Under the pieces are notes generated by a model. That model saw nothing but the letters and a program-made list of their open reading frames with translations, had not been told where the DNA came from and ran no database searches. A stretch of 64,000 bases of DNA from Mesorhizobium sp. Lineage in GTDB: Bacteria; Pseudomonadota; Alphaproteobacteria; Rhizobiales; Rhizobiaceae. This document shows positions 24,695 through 33,948 of this stretch, one piece after another (within the stretch, counting starts at the first letter, position 1; each line of letters begins with the position of its first letter). The stretch lies in contig NZ_JANJTZ010000066.1 in NCBI RefSeq assembly GCF_024710845.1, positions 124,001 through 188,000 of the forward strand, given 5' to 3'. A program made the translations under genes and the position numbers.

Positions 24695-25776
24695 CTGCCA
24701 CGACCCTTCGCCCGCGGCCGGCCGATGCGCCCGCGGCCGTCTTCGACCCGACCGACGTCGAGACCGTCCGCGCGACGCTGGCCGACTTCGCCGCCGCGCA
24801 GGTCGGCGGCCTGGTCGAGATCGGCCCGCTCAGGCGCTTCACGGTCGGCTTTTCCTGGGTGACATATGGCTTCCGCGCGATATGGGCAGAGGAGGGGCGC
24901 ACGGTCGAGCGGAACCTCATCCTGCGCGCCGGGCCGCCCACGGGCATCTTCGGCCCCTACAAGGCCTATCCGGAGTTCGTCACGCTGAAGGCGCTTGAGA
25001 CGAGCACCGTGCCGGTGCCGCGCGTCTACTGGTCCAGCGACGACCTTTCGATCCTCGGCGCGCCGTTCTTCGTCTGCGACCTGGTGCCCGGCGAAGCGCC
25101 GATTCCGTGGACGCATGACGGCGGCCCCGCCTTCGACGAGGAGCGGCGAGTGCTGCTCGGCACGCAGTTCGTCGGCGCGCTGGCCGCCCTGCACGATTTC
25201 AGATGGCAGGACACGCCCGTCGCGACCATCGACGGCACCAAGGACGTTGCCCACACGGCGATCGACCAGGTCGACCACTGGATGGATCTGCTCGGGCGCT
25301 GGTCGCCGGAGCGGGTGCCGATGCTGGAGATGGCGGCCGCCTGGCTGCGCGAGCACGCGCCCGTGGCGTCGCGCATCTCGATCACGCATGGCGACTACCG
25401 GATCGGCAATTTCCTCGAGGTGGACGGGAAGATCACCGCGATCCTCGACTGGGAACTGGTAAGGCTCGGCGATCCGGTCGAGGATCTCGGCTGGGTCTGC
25501 CTGCAGGCCTGGCGCGGACGCTCGCCCTACATGTGCCATTTCTTCGAGCGCGAGGAGCTGCGCGACCGCTACGCGGCGCTGACCGGCAACGAGGTGACAC
25601 TCGCGCAAATGGCCTATTGGGAGGCCTTCGGCACCTACAAGCTGGCGATCATGCATTACGGCGCGACCGACTGCTTCTCGCGGCGCGGCTTCAACGACCT
25701 GCGAATGGCCGGCATGGGCGCGCAGATCCCGCGCATGCTGCTGCAGCTCGAATCGGCGATGGAGCGCGCGTCGTGA
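24691..25776 (+). CDS. LvaA-like acyl-CoA phosphotransferase (APH/ACAD10-11 kinase type)
   Basis: 361 aa aminoglycoside-phosphotransferase-fold kinase. The catalytic loop is ITHGDYRIGNF (231-241) and the metal-binding motif ILDWELVRLGDP (251-262). It is the same class as the kinase domain of ACAD10/ACAD11 and as Pseudomonas LvaA, which with LvaB phosphorylates the 4-hydroxyl of 4-hydroxyacyl-CoA using ATP. The gene order supports this reading: the small partner follows at once (GTGA overlap), then a CoA ligase and an acyl-CoA dehydrogenase. The exact chain length is unknown. Confidence 0.78.
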   Translation: MTATTLRPRPADAPAAVFDPTDVETVRATLADFAAAQVGGLVEIGPLRRFTVGFSWVTYGFRAIWAEEGRTVERNLILRAGPPTGIFGPYKAYPEFVTLKALETSTVPVPRVYWSSDDLSILGAPFFVCDLVPGEAPIPWTHDGGPAFDEERRVLLGTQFVGALAALHDFRWQDTPVATIDGTKDVAHTAIDQVDHWMDLLGRWSPERVPMLEMAAAWLREHAPVASRISITHGDYRIGNFLEVDGKITAILDWELVRLGDPVEDLGWVCLQAWRGRSPYMCHFFEREELRDRYAALTGNEVTLAQMAYWEAFGTYKLAIMHYGATDCFSRRGFNDLRMAGMGAQIPRMLLQLESAMERAS

Positions 25777-26246
25777 ACATTCCGCTCAGCCGCCTGATCG
25801 ACGGCATCATCGCGACGATGCGCAGCGACGTGATCCCGCATGTCGCCGACCCCTATGCGCGCGGCCAGGCGGTCGGCGTGATCGACCTGCTCAACAACAT
25901 CGCGCCCCGCGTGGAATGGGCGCAGGCGCCGCTTGCGCGGCTCGTCCAGGCCAAGCGCGACCTGCTGGCCGAGATCGCCGCGCTGGCGCCCGGTGTCGCG
26001 GCGCCGCCTGCAGCGGACGCGGCGCTCGACAGCGCCGACGACCTGCTGGCAGCCAAGGGACGGCTCGACGCCGCGATCGGCGACGCCATCGCTCTGATCT
26101 GGCCACGCCGGCACGAGGCGGCGTTCGGCCGTGCGGCGGCGCTGGTCCAGGCGCATCTGCACGACGAAATGGCGGCGGAACTGAAAATGACGCGCAAGCC
26201 CCTGTTCGCGGAAATCGCGAGCGGCGGCGAGGGTGCCAAGAGCTGA
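25773..26246 (+). CDS. Small helical protein, possible LvaB-like partner of the phosphotransferase
   Basis: 157 aa, mostly alpha-helical and Ala-rich, no signal peptide and no catalytic motif I know. The N-terminal part reads MNIPLSRLIDGIIATMRSDV, then IPHVADPYARGQAVGVIDLL. It uses GTG 25773, overlapping the kinase stop (GTGA). In the levulinate pathway a small protein (LvaB) encoded right after LvaA is required for kinase activity. Position, size and helical character match, but I cannot confirm homology by eye. Confidence in the gene is high, in the role moderate. Confidence 0.72.
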   Translation: MNIPLSRLIDGIIATMRSDVIPHVADPYARGQAVGVIDLLNNIAPRVEWAQAPLARLVQAKRDLLAEIAALAPGVAAPPAADAALDSADDLLAAKGRLDAAIGDAIALIWPRRHEAAFGRAAALVQAHLHDEMAAELKMTRKPLFAEIASGGEGAKS

Positions 26247-26257
26247 GGGAGGCGGGC

Positions 26258-27877
26258 ATGACCTATCATCTTGATCCCAGAATGCCGGCGGCAGAAGCAT
26301 GTATCCAGCGGTCCATGCTGGAGCGCTGGGCGTCCGTGCAGCCGGACAAGGTGTTTGCAGTCTTTGCCGACGGCAGCACGTGGACCTATGCGCAGACGCT
26401 CGACGTGACGATCCGCACGGCGAACGCGCTGCGGGCGCTCGGCGTCAAGCAGGGCGAGCGCGTGATGGTCTGGCTGCCGACCAGTGCCGACTGCCTGCGC
26501 GTCTGGTTCGGCCTCAACTATCTCGGCGCGGTCTTCGTGCCGCTCAACCTCGCCTATCGCGGCAACCTGCTGCAGCACGCGCTGAAGCTGTCGGAGGCGC
26601 GGCTCGGCATCGTGCATGGCGATCTCCACCAGCGGCTGGGAGACATCGATCGCGGGCAGCTCCAAACGATCGTCGTGCTCGGCGGCGAAGGCCAGCCGGT
26701 GGAGGGCCTGAAGGTCTTACCGGACTCGTCGCTCCAGTCGACAGACGCGCGCGCACCGGAACTGGAACGCGAGATCGCGCCCTGGGACCTGCAATCGATC
26801 ATCTTCACGTCCGGAACAACCGGTCCGTCCAAGGGCGTGCTGTCTTCCTATGTCCACCTTCACGAGATGGCCAAGGCCGCGCCCTTCCTCGACGGCGACG
26901 ACCGCTACCTGATCACGCTGCCGATGTTCCATTCGGGCGGCGTCATGCCGGTGACGGCGATGCTGATCCACGGCGGCTCGATCGCCATCGTCGAATCCTT
27001 CAGCACCGAGAATTTCTGGCCGACCATCCGCCGCGCGCAGATCACGACGGTGATCCTGCTCGGCGTGATGGGCAGCTTCCTGCTCAAGCGCCCGCCGAGC
27101 GATGACGACAGGAACCACACATTGCGGACCTGCACCTACGTGCCGCTCAACGACACCGCCCCCCAGTTCCACGAACGGTTCGGCACCGACATCCACACCC
27201 ATTTCAACATGACCGAGATCTCGATGCCGATCGTGTCGCAGGCGAACCCGACTGCGCTCGGCAGCGCCGGCCGGCCGCGCGATGGTGTCCAGGTCCGCCT
27301 CGTCGACGCCAACGATTGCGAGGTGCCGGTCGGCACGGTCGGCGAGATGGTCGTGCGCACCGACTGCCCGTGGGCGATGAACCACGGCTATGCCGGCAAT
27401 GCGGAGGCGACCGCAGCCGCCTGGCGCAACGGCTGGTTCCACACCGGCGATGGGTTCCGCATGGACGCCGAGGGCAACTTCTTCTTCGTCGACCGGCTGA
27501 AGGACGCGATCCGCCGGCGCGGCGAGAACATCTCCTCCTTCGAGGTCGAATCCGAGGTGCTGGCTTATCCGGCGATCCGCGAGGCGGCCGCCGTCGCGGT
27601 CAAGAGCGAGGTGGCCGAGGACGAGGTGATGGCGATCGTGGCGTTGAAGGAAGGCGAGGCTTTCGACCCGGCCGACCTGATCGAGTTCCTGCGGCCGCGC
27701 ATGGCCCATTTCATGATCCCCCGCTACGTGCGCGTGGTCGACGGCTTGCCGCGCACGCCGACGGCCAAGATCGAGAAGGTGAAGCTGCGGGAGGAAGGGC
27801 TGACCGCGGACACCTGGGACCGCGAGAAGGCGGGAATCACCATCAAACGCGAAAAGGTCGGCGTGAAGAACGCCTGA
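26258..27877 (+). CDS. Acyl-CoA synthetase (CaiC/LvaE-like AMP-dependent ligase)
   Basis: 539 aa ANL ligase. [16 protein letters not shown] is the phosphate-binding motif, [10 protein letters not shown] the adenine-side motif, [12 protein letters not shown] and [15 protein letters not shown] the hinge region, and [13 protein letters not shown] the catalytic-Lys region. It resembles crotonobetaine/carnitine-CoA ligases. It starts at ATG 26258 after GAGGGAGGCGGGC. Inside the Lva-like module it would form the CoA thioester of the imported acid before phosphorylation. A close paralog lies at 59747-61351. Confidence 0.88.
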   Translation: MTYHLDPRMPAAEACIQRSMLERWASVQPDKVFAVFADGSTWTYAQTLDVTIRTANALRALGVKQGERVMVWLPTSADCLRVWFGLNYLGAVFVPLNLAYRGNLLQHALKLSEARLGIVHGDLHQRLGDIDRGQLQTIVVLGGEGQPVEGLKVLPDSSLQSTDARAPELEREIAPWDLQSIIFTSGTTGPSKGVLSSYVHLHEMAKAAPFLDGDDRYLITLPMFHSGGVMPVTAMLIHGGSIAIVESFSTENFWPTIRRAQITTVILLGVMGSFLLKRPPSDDDRNHTLRTCTYVPLNDTAPQFHERFGTDIHTHFNMTEISMPIVSQANPTALGSAGRPRDGVQVRLVDANDCEVPVGTVGEMVVRTDCPWAMNHGYAGNAEATAAAWRNGWFHTGDGFRMDAEGNFFFVDRLKDAIRRRGENISSFEVESEVLAYPAIREAAAVAVKSEVAEDEVMAIVALKEGEAFDPADLIEFLRPRMAHFMIPRYVRVVDGLPRTPTAKIEKVKLREEGLTADTWDREKAGITIKREKVGVKNA

Positions 27878-27888
27878 CGGAGGAAGTT

Positions 27889-29091
27889 ATGTTCGCTGAA
27901 CTGTCGCCCCATGCCCGGGACTTGCGCGACCGCCTGGTCGCGTTCATGGACGAGTACATCTACCCCAACGAGCACGAGCTCCTGACGCCGCCGCCCGAGG
28001 CGCAGCGCTGGGCGCCGCGGCCGCTCGCCATGGCGCTGATGGAGGAGGCCAAGGCGCAAGGCCTGTGGAACCTGTTCTACAATCACGGGCCGGAAGGGCA
28101 GGGGCTGTCCAACTTCGAATATTCGCAGCTCTGCGAGATTCTCGGCCGCTCGCTCGCCGCCCCCGAGATTTTCAACTGCAACGCGCCCGACGTCGGCAAC
28201 ATGGAGATCCTGTCGACCTACGGCACCGAGGCGCAGAAGCAGCGCTGGCTGAAGCCGCTGCTGACCGGCGAGATCCGCTCCTGCTTCGCGATGACCGAGC
28301 CGCGCGTCGCCTCGTCCGACGCCACCAACATCGAGACCGAGATCCGGCCGGACGGCGACCACTACATCGTCAGCGGCCGCAAGTGGTGGGCGACCGGCGC
28401 GCCGTCGCAGCGCTGCAAGGTCGCGATCGTGATGGGCAAGAGCGACAAGTCGGCCGCCAAGCACAAGCAGCAGTCGATGATCCTGGTGCCGATGGACGCG
28501 CCGGGCGTGCGCGTCGAGCGCGCGCTCAGCGTCTATGGCTACGAGCATGCGCCGCTCGGCCATGCGGAAATCGTCTTCGACAACGTGCGGGTGCCGGCGG
28601 AAAACATCCTGCTCGGCGAAGGGCGCGGGTTCGAGATAGCGCAGGGGCGGCTGGGGCCCGGTCGTATCCATCACTGCATGCGCTTCATCGGGCTGGCCGA
28701 GCGGGCGCTGGAGATCATGTGCCAGCGCGCGAAGTCGCGCGTCGCCTTCGGCTCCAGCCTTGCCGAGATGGGCGCGGTGCGCCAGGCGATCGGCCAGTCG
28801 CGCTGCGACATTGAGCAGATGCGCTTGGTGACGCTGAAGGCCGCCTGGATGATGGACAGGGTCGGCAACAAAGCCGCCCGCAACGAGATCGCGATCGCCA
28901 AGATCGTGGTGCCGGAGACGGCCGGCAAGGTGATCGACCGCGCGATCCAGGTGCATGGGGGGGCGGGCCTGTCGCAGGACTTCTTCCTGGCGGAAGCCTT
29001 TGCCGAAACCCGCTTCCTGCGCATCGGCGACGGGCCCGACGAGGTCCACCGCGAGGCGCTCGCCCGTGTCGAACTGGCGCGACTCAACTGA
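27889..29091 (+). CDS. LvaC-like acyl-CoA dehydrogenase (ACAD10/11 type)
   Basis: 400 aa flavoprotein. [21 protein letters not shown] is the ACAD10/11 version of the FAD signature, followed by [23 protein letters not shown] and [20 protein letters not shown]. The C-terminus has [19 protein letters not shown] and [10 protein letters not shown]. This subgroup acts after the APH-type kinase: in the lva route LvaC processes the 4-phosphoacyl-CoA toward the 3-hydroxy isomer. It starts after GGAGGAAGTT, 11 bases past the ligase stop. Confidence 0.87.
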   Translation: MFAELSPHARDLRDRLVAFMDEYIYPNEHELLTPPPEAQRWAPRPLAMALMEEAKAQGLWNLFYNHGPEGQGLSNFEYSQLCEILGRSLAAPEIFNCNAPDVGNMEILSTYGTEAQKQRWLKPLLTGEIRSCFAMTEPRVASSDATNIETEIRPDGDHYIVSGRKWWATGAPSQRCKVAIVMGKSDKSAAKHKQQSMILVPMDAPGVRVERALSVYGYEHAPLGHAEIVFDNVRVPAENILLGEGRGFEIAQGRLGPGRIHHCMRFIGLAERALEIMCQRAKSRVAFGSSLAEMGAVRQAIGQSRCDIEQMRLVTLKAAWMMDRVGNKAARNEIAIAKIVVPETAGKVIDRAIQVHGGAGLSQDFFLAEAFAETRFLRIGDGPDEVHREALARVELARLN

Positions 29092-29101
29092 GGGACATGA
29101 G

Positions 29102-29548
29102 ATGATTCCACTGCAAGCCGGCCAATCGGTCGTTACCGGCGGCCGCACCATCGGGGAGGGCGACGTGAACCTGTTCGCCGGCCTCGTCGGTGATTTCACG
29201 CCGATCCATATCGACGAGACCTTCGCTCAGAAGTCGCCGCATGGGACACGCATCGCGCACGGGCCGCATTCGATGGCCACCGCTATCGGCATGGCGACGC
29301 ATACCGGCCTGTTCGGCGAGCGCGTCATCGGGCTGGTCAACCTCAACTGGGATTTCGCCGGCGCGGTGAAGATCGGCGACACGATCCGTTCGCGCGTCAC
29401 GGTCGAGGAGGTGCGCCCCACCTCCAAGCCCGGGCGCGGGCTCGCGACCTACCTGTTCGAAGTTCTCAACCAGCGTGACGAGCCGATCCAGCGCGGGCGC
29501 ATGAAGGTCATCGTCACGCTGGACGACACCGCGGAGGCGGGACAATGA
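29102..29548 (+). CDS. MaoC-like (R)-specific enoyl-CoA hydratase
   Basis: 148 aa hotdog-fold protein with the hydratase-2 motif LFAGLVGDFTPIHIDETFAQ, giving the catalytic Asp/His pair. It would hydrate a trans-2-enoyl-CoA, for example the enoyl-CoA made by the upstream dehydrogenase. It lies 10 bases after that gene, and its stop overlaps the start of the next (ATGA). The chain length preference cannot be read from sequence. Confidence 0.85.
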   Translation: MIPLQAGQSVVTGGRTIGEGDVNLFAGLVGDFTPIHIDETFAQKSPHGTRIAHGPHSMATAIGMATHTGLFGERVIGLVNLNWDFAGAVKIGDTIRSRVTVEEVRPTSKPGRGLATYLFEVLNQRDEPIQRGRMKVIVTLDDTAEAGQ

Positions 29549-30549
29549 GCGACAAATACATCATGCGGCCCGAGCACGAGTTCAGCCACCAGCCGGACCA
29601 GTCGATCAACTTCAACGAGAGCGTCTACACCAACGCCTTCGACCCGAAATCCGCCTTCGGCGGCTGGATGCGGCTCGGCAACCGGGTCAACGAGGGCTAT
29701 GCCGAGCTCTCCGTCTGCCTCTACCTGCCCGACGGGCGCATCGCCTGCCAGTTCCAGCGGCCCGCGATCACGACGAACGAGAAGCACGAGGCCGGTGGCA
29801 TCAAGTATATCGTCAACGAGCCGCTGAAGAGCGTCACGATGTCGTATGACGGCGACCTCATCATCGTCGACAATCCGGAGGATCTGCGCAATCCGCAGGA
29901 GCTGTTCGCCAAGGGGCCTCGGCTGCCGGGTCACGTGTCGTGGACCCATGTCGCCGAGTCGCCGGTCCACGGTGGCGAGCCGGTCGACGACAGCGTGCAG
30001 ACGATGTACGGCCGCGATTTTTCGCTCGGCCATTTCAACCAGCACGGCCGCGCCAGGGGTGTGATCAAGGTCGGTGACGAGAGCTGGGAGATCGACGGCC
30101 ATGGCTGGCGCGACCATTCCTGGGGCCCGCGCTACTGGCAGGTGATCTATTTCTACCGCCTGTTCATCGCCAATTTCCCCAATGGCGACGGCTTCATGCT
30201 GCTCAAGATCACTGACCAGGAGGGCAAGGTGCGCCGCCAGGGCGTGCTGCTGGTCGACGGCGACTACGAGGAGGTGCTCGACCTCGAGGTGCAGACCGAC
30301 TGGACGGAGCAGCAGGACCCCGCCTTCGTGCGGCTGGGCGTCATGACGGCGAAGCGAAAGGTCCGCATCGACGGCGAAATCCTCAAGCTCGCGCCGCTGC
30401 GCAATCGCCGCAAGACGGACGAGGGCGTGCTGGTCAGCCGGGTCGCGGAAGGCTTCACCCGCTTCACCTGGGGCGATCAGGTCGGCTACGGCATGACCGA
30501 ATATATCGAGCGGATCGAGGACGGGAAGATCGTCGGCTATCCGCTCTGA
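29545..30549 (+). CDS. Lipocalin/AttH-like protein of unknown function (DUF7064-like)
   Basis: 334 aa protein without signal peptide. The conserved GHGWRDHSWGPRYW (about 188-201) is typical of AttH/CrtC-like double-lipocalin-fold proteins seen beside acyl-CoA or steroid genes. Other features are YGRDFSLGHFNQHGRARG and a C-terminal FTWGDQVGYGMTEYIER. It may bind or act on a hydrophobic acyl compound. It is co-translated with the MaoC-like hydratase by a 4-base overlap and ends the TRAP/Lva-like operon. Function unknown. Confidence 0.72.
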   Translation: MSDKYIMRPEHEFSHQPDQSINFNESVYTNAFDPKSAFGGWMRLGNRVNEGYAELSVCLYLPDGRIACQFQRPAITTNEKHEAGGIKYIVNEPLKSVTMSYDGDLIIVDNPEDLRNPQELFAKGPRLPGHVSWTHVAESPVHGGEPVDDSVQTMYGRDFSLGHFNQHGRARGVIKVGDESWEIDGHGWRDHSWGPRYWQVIYFYRLFIANFPNGDGFMLLKITDQEGKVRRQGVLLVDGDYEEVLDLEVQTDWTEQQDPAFVRLGVMTAKRKVRIDGEILKLAPLRNRRKTDEGVLVSRVAEGFTRFTWGDQVGYGMTEYIERIEDGKIVGYPL

Positions 30550-30567
30550 CGAGCGCAGAGGATCGGC

Positions 30568-32109
30568 TCAGGATTTGAGCCGGTCTTCCATCTCGTGGCG
30601 AAGGATCTTGCCGGTGGTGGAGCGGGGAAAATCCTCGAAGCGGATGAAGTGCACGGCCTTCGGCCGCTTGTAGCCGGCCAGCTCCTGCCGGCAGAGTCTT
30701 TCAACGTCGCCTTCGGACAGGCTGTCGTCGGTGCGCGAGACGAAGGCCACCGGAACCTCGCCCCAGCGGTCGTCCTTCTGGCGCACGACGATCGCGTCGC
30801 TGACGCGCGGGTCGGACAGGAGCACGCGCTCGATCTCCGCCGGATAGATGTTCTCGCCGCCCGATTTGATCATGTATTTGGCGCGGTCGACGAAGTCGTA
30901 GCTGCCGTCCTCGTTGCGGCGGAACAGGTCGCCCATGCGGAACCAGCCGCCCTTGAAGTCGCGCGCATTGGTCTCGGGCGCGTTCCAGTAGCCGGAGAAA
31001 ACCGTCGGACCGCGCACGGCCGCCTCGCCCGGCTCGCCGTCGGGCACCTCGTTGCCGTCGGGGTCGACGAGCTTGAGGTCGCAGAACGCGCTCTTGCGCT
31101 TGGACAGGCTTTCCGGAACGACGCCCGGCGGGAACAGGCGGGACGATGCCGGCGGAAGGCCGGTCTCGGTCGAGCCGAACGAGTTGAGATAGGGCGCGCC
31201 GGCCAGCCGCGAGAGTTCGGCGATCAGGTGATGAGGCACCAGGTCGGCCATAGCGCCAACGGCCCGGATGCTTCTGGGGCGCCGGCCGGTCCTCTGCAGC
31301 AGTTCGACCACCGGCTCGATCGAGCCCGGCATCAGCAGCATCCAGCCGAGGTCGTTCTCCTCCATCAGGTCGACGATCCGCTCGGCGTCGAACCCGTCGA
31401 CGATGTGGACGGTCGCGCCGGACATCAACGCACCCAGCACCTGGTCGGTCGAGCCCATGTGGAACATCGGCGCCCAGGCGATGAAGCCGTCGCTCTCGCG
31501 GGCATGCATGTCGATCCGCAGGACCATGTTGCGCGCCATCTCGGCGCGATGGCTGATCAGCGCGCCCTTCGGCAGCCCGGTGGTCCCTGAGGTGTAGAGG
31601 ATAACGAGCCCGTCTTCCGGGTCGACATCGGGAAGCTCGGCCAACGGCTCTGCATCCGACAGAAGCAGCTCATACTCGGATTCGAGGACGAGCAGCCTGC
31701 GCCCGCGCAGATCGAGGCTTCGGGCGGTTGGAGCATAGCGCTCCGAGGCGATGACGAGGCACGGCTCGACGAGATCGATGCAGTGCTGCAACTCGGCCGG
31801 CGCCAGGCGCCAGTTCTGGCAGGCGACGATGGCGCCGAGGCAGGCGGCGGCAAGCTCGATCTCGGCATATTCCTGCCGGTTCTCGGAGATGAGCGCGATG
31901 CGCTCGCCGCGCGCAACGCCAATTCCGGCGAGCGCCGAGGCAAGGCGAAGCACGCGCTTATCCAGATCGCGGTAGGTGAGGCGCGCGGAGGCGGTGTTCA
32001 GCGCAATGGCGTCGGGGTCCCGCCGCACGCAGGCGCGGAAGAGGCCGTGGACGGTCAGCTTGCCCGCAGCCGCGACGCCGTCGCGCCAATTGCCTGTGGT
32101 CGATTGCAT
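30568..32109 (-). CDS. AMP-dependent acyl-CoA synthetase (fatty-acyl type)
   Basis: 513 aa ANL ligase. VILYTSGTTGLPKGAL is the phosphate loop, SFGSTETGLP the adenine motif, GWFRMGDLFRRNEDGSYDFVDRAKYMIKSGGENIYP the hinge region, and PRSTTGKILRHEM holds the catalytic Lys. It starts after GGGAGGAGACCC. It is the last of three minus-strand genes with a TetR and an enoyl-CoA hydratase, so probably activates the acid whose CoA ester controls that TetR. Substrate unknown. Confidence 0.87.
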   Translation of the reverse strand: MQSTTGNWRDGVAAAGKLTVHGLFRACVRRDPDAIALNTASARLTYRDLDKRVLRLASALAGIGVARGERIALISENRQEYAEIELAAACLGAIVACQNWRLAPAELQHCIDLVEPCLVIASERYAPTARSLDLRGRRLLVLESEYELLLSDAEPLAELPDVDPEDGLVILYTSGTTGLPKGALISHRAEMARNMVLRIDMHARESDGFIAWAPMFHMGSTDQVLGALMSGATVHIVDGFDAERIVDLMEENDLGWMLLMPGSIEPVVELLQRTGRRPRSIRAVGAMADLVPHHLIAELSRLAGAPYLNSFGSTETGLPPASSRLFPPGVVPESLSKRKSAFCDLKLVDPDGNEVPDGEPGEAAVRGPTVFSGYWNAPETNARDFKGGWFRMGDLFRRNEDGSYDFVDRAKYMIKSGGENIYPAEIERVLLSDPRVSDAIVVRQKDDRWGEVPVAFVSRTDDSLSEGDVERLCRQELAGYKRPKAVHFIRFEDFPRSTTGKILRHEMEDRLKS

Positions 32110-32151
32110 CGGGTCTCCTCCCTGCGTGCAACTCGGAATGTCCTGGGAGCG

Positions 32152-32853
32152 CTACAAGGCCGGCTTGCCCGCCAGATTTTCGAGCCTTTCGACGGCCTTT
32201 TCCAGCCGGTCGGCAAGGTCGGGTCCCTGGGGCGTGCGGCGGATCTGAAGGCCGCTCAACACGAGGTCGACGATGGAATCGGCCGTTGTGTCCGGATCGA
32301 ACTGCCCTTCACCGCGCAGATAGGCCCAGGTGTGGTGTTCGATGCAGCCGTAGATCATGTCGCGGACGAGGCGCAGCGTGACGTCATTGCGGAGTTCGCC
32401 GGCCGCGATGCCCTCCTTGATGATGTCGAGCGTACGGCGCGTGTACTGCTTGTTGAGCTCGTAGACCGTGGTGTGGCTGTAGTCCCTGCCTGTGCGCAGG
32501 AACTGGAACATGAGATCGCAGAGCGCCGGTTCCTCGTGGATGGTCATGAGGTGGCGCCAGATCATGAAGCGCAGCCGGTTGCGCGTGCCGCGGATGCCCG
32601 AGAGCTGCTGGTCGTAGTCGGCCAGCATCGCCTCGTACCAGTCCTCGATCACCTTGACGAGCAGGTCGCGCTTGTTTTCGAAGTAGCGGTAGATCGAGCC
32701 TTCGACGACGTTGGCGCGTTCGGCGATGTCGGACATCGGCGCGTCTTCGTAGCCCTTTTCGCGGAAGACGTCGCGGGCGGCGGCCATGATGTCGGCGACG
32801 CGGCGTTCGCGCGAAAGCCTGAAAACCTGGCGGCGTGCTGGTCCGTTCTTCAT
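32152..32853 (-). CDS. TetR family transcriptional regulator, paralog A
   Basis: 233 aa. The helix-turn-helix spans about 17-62 (RVADIMAAARDVFREKGYED, then NVVEGSIYRYFENKRDLL). The ligand domain has RFMIWRHLMTIHEEPALCD and RDMIYGCIEHHTWAYLRGEG. The same segments recur almost unchanged in the TetR at 50858-51556, so the two are paralogs and may share operators and ligands. The start at 32853 overlaps the hydratase stop (ATGA). It probably regulates its own operon through the dyad at 33718. Confidence 0.88.
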   Translation of the reverse strand: MKNGPARRQVFRLSRERRVADIMAAARDVFREKGYEDAPMSDIAERANVVEGSIYRYFENKRDLLVKVIEDWYEAMLADYDQQLSGIRGTRNRLRFMIWRHLMTIHEEPALCDLMFQFLRTGRDYSHTTVYELNKQYTRRTLDIIKEGIAAGELRNDVTLRLVRDMIYGCIEHHTWAYLRGEGQFDPDTTADSIVDLVLSGLQIRRTPQGPDLADRLEKAVERLENLAGKPAL

Positions 32854-33659
32854 CCGTCCTCCATCCGGAAGCTCGCCGGCCGCCGTTCGGCGAAAGCCGC
32901 CATGCCCTCCCACCATTCCGCGCCGGCGGATGCGGCAAGAACCGCGTCCAATGCGATTCGGTCGGCCTCGTCCGGCGCGGCCGTTTCGCAGCGGTACAAT
33001 GCGCGTTTGGTCTCTGCAACGGAAATGGGGCTGCACAGCAACAGCCTTTTGGCGAAGGCGAGCGCCGAATCGGCAAGTTCGGAGCCGGGGTGAACCGCAG
33101 TGACGAGGCCTGCGGCTTTCGCGTCGACCGCCGTCAACTGGTCGCCAAGGAGCGCTATTTCCAGGGCCTTGGCGCGACCGACGACGTGAGCGAGCGACTG
33201 CACACCGCCGGCGGCGGCGAGCGCGCCGAGGCGGGTTTCAGTCAGGCCGATCCGCGCATTGTCCGCCATCAGGCGGAAGTCGCAGGACAGCGCCAGCTCG
33301 CAGCCGCCGCCCAGCGCAAAGCCGTTGATCGCGGCGATCGTGACGAAGGGCGCTTCGCGTAATCGGCGGAAGACCCGGATGATGGGGAGCACGTAGTCGT
33401 CGCGGATCGCGCGGGCATTGCGGTAGAGCGGCGAGGCGGGGTCGGTGAACAGCCTGATATGGGCACCGCCGCAGAAGGTCTTGCCCGAACCGGTGACGAT
33501 CAGCACGCGCGCACCACCGGCCGAAGCCTCGTCGAGCAGGCGGTCGAGGGCCACGAGCAGTTCCGTGGTGAGAGTGTTGTGCGTGTCGCCTCTCGCCAGC
33601 GTGATCTGCGCGATGCCCGCGACCGGCCATGCCAGTTCCGCCGCCTCTGCCTGCCCCAT
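32850..33659 (-). CDS. Enoyl-CoA hydratase/isomerase family protein
   Basis: 269 aa crotonase-fold enzyme. TFCGGAHIRLFTD and NGFALGGGCELALSCD are the oxyanion-hole segments, and ARIGLTETRLGALAAAGGVQSL covers the active-site region. It has Glu at the first catalytic place (TETRLG) but Ala-rich sequence where the second Glu usually is, so a hydratase or an isomerase is possible. The ATG at 33659 follows GGAGGAATGG; upstream in-frame starts lack a ribosome site. First gene of a three-gene minus-strand operon. Confidence 0.82.
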   Translation of the reverse strand: MGQAEAAELAWPVAGIAQITLARGDTHNTLTTELLVALDRLLDEASAGGARVLIVTGSGKTFCGGAHIRLFTDPASPLYRNARAIRDDYVLPIIRVFRRLREAPFVTIAAINGFALGGGCELALSCDFRLMADNARIGLTETRLGALAAAGGVQSLAHVVGRAKALEIALLGDQLTAVDAKAAGLVTAVHPGSELADSALAFAKRLLLCSPISVAETKRALYRCETAAPDEADRIALDAVLAASAGAEWWEGMAAFAERRPASFRMEDG

Positions 33660-33717
33660 CCATTCCTCCACAATTCCGATAATGGCCAGTTGACAAACTG
33701 TGCCGATCAATCTCTTA

Positions 33718-33732
33718 ATGAACACAATTCAT
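33718..33732. promoter_or_regulatory. Candidate operator, perfect 15-bp dyad
   Basis: ATGAA-CACAA-TTCAT, perfect 5-base arms, 59 bases upstream of the hydratase-TetR-ligase operon. It sits in the 289-base region (33660-33948) divergent from the Liv-type ABC operon. The best-matching copy of the ATGAN-N5-NTCAT motif. The rest of this region holds no credible gene. Confidence 0.48.
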
Positions 33733-33948
33733 CATTTCGTAGCCAAGCGCAAGAGAACTTATGAGCGCGGGCGGCGGTTCCGGGGAGGGGAGAGATGAGC
33801 TGGACCGACTGGAATTCTTTGCGCTGCAGTGCGGAAACCGCCTGCTCGTGATGGCCTGCACCAATCTTCCTCGCTCCACCGGAATTCATTCAAGATGACC
33901 GTCCGTCGAATTGATAAGCGTTGTTCATTTGTGCCGCGGTCCTGACGC

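Noticed and set aside
22396-25776. One plus-strand open frame over 1,100 codons ending with the kinase
   Set aside because: Only the part from ATG 24691 encodes a recognisable protein; the rest is an alternate frame through DctP, DctM and DctQ.
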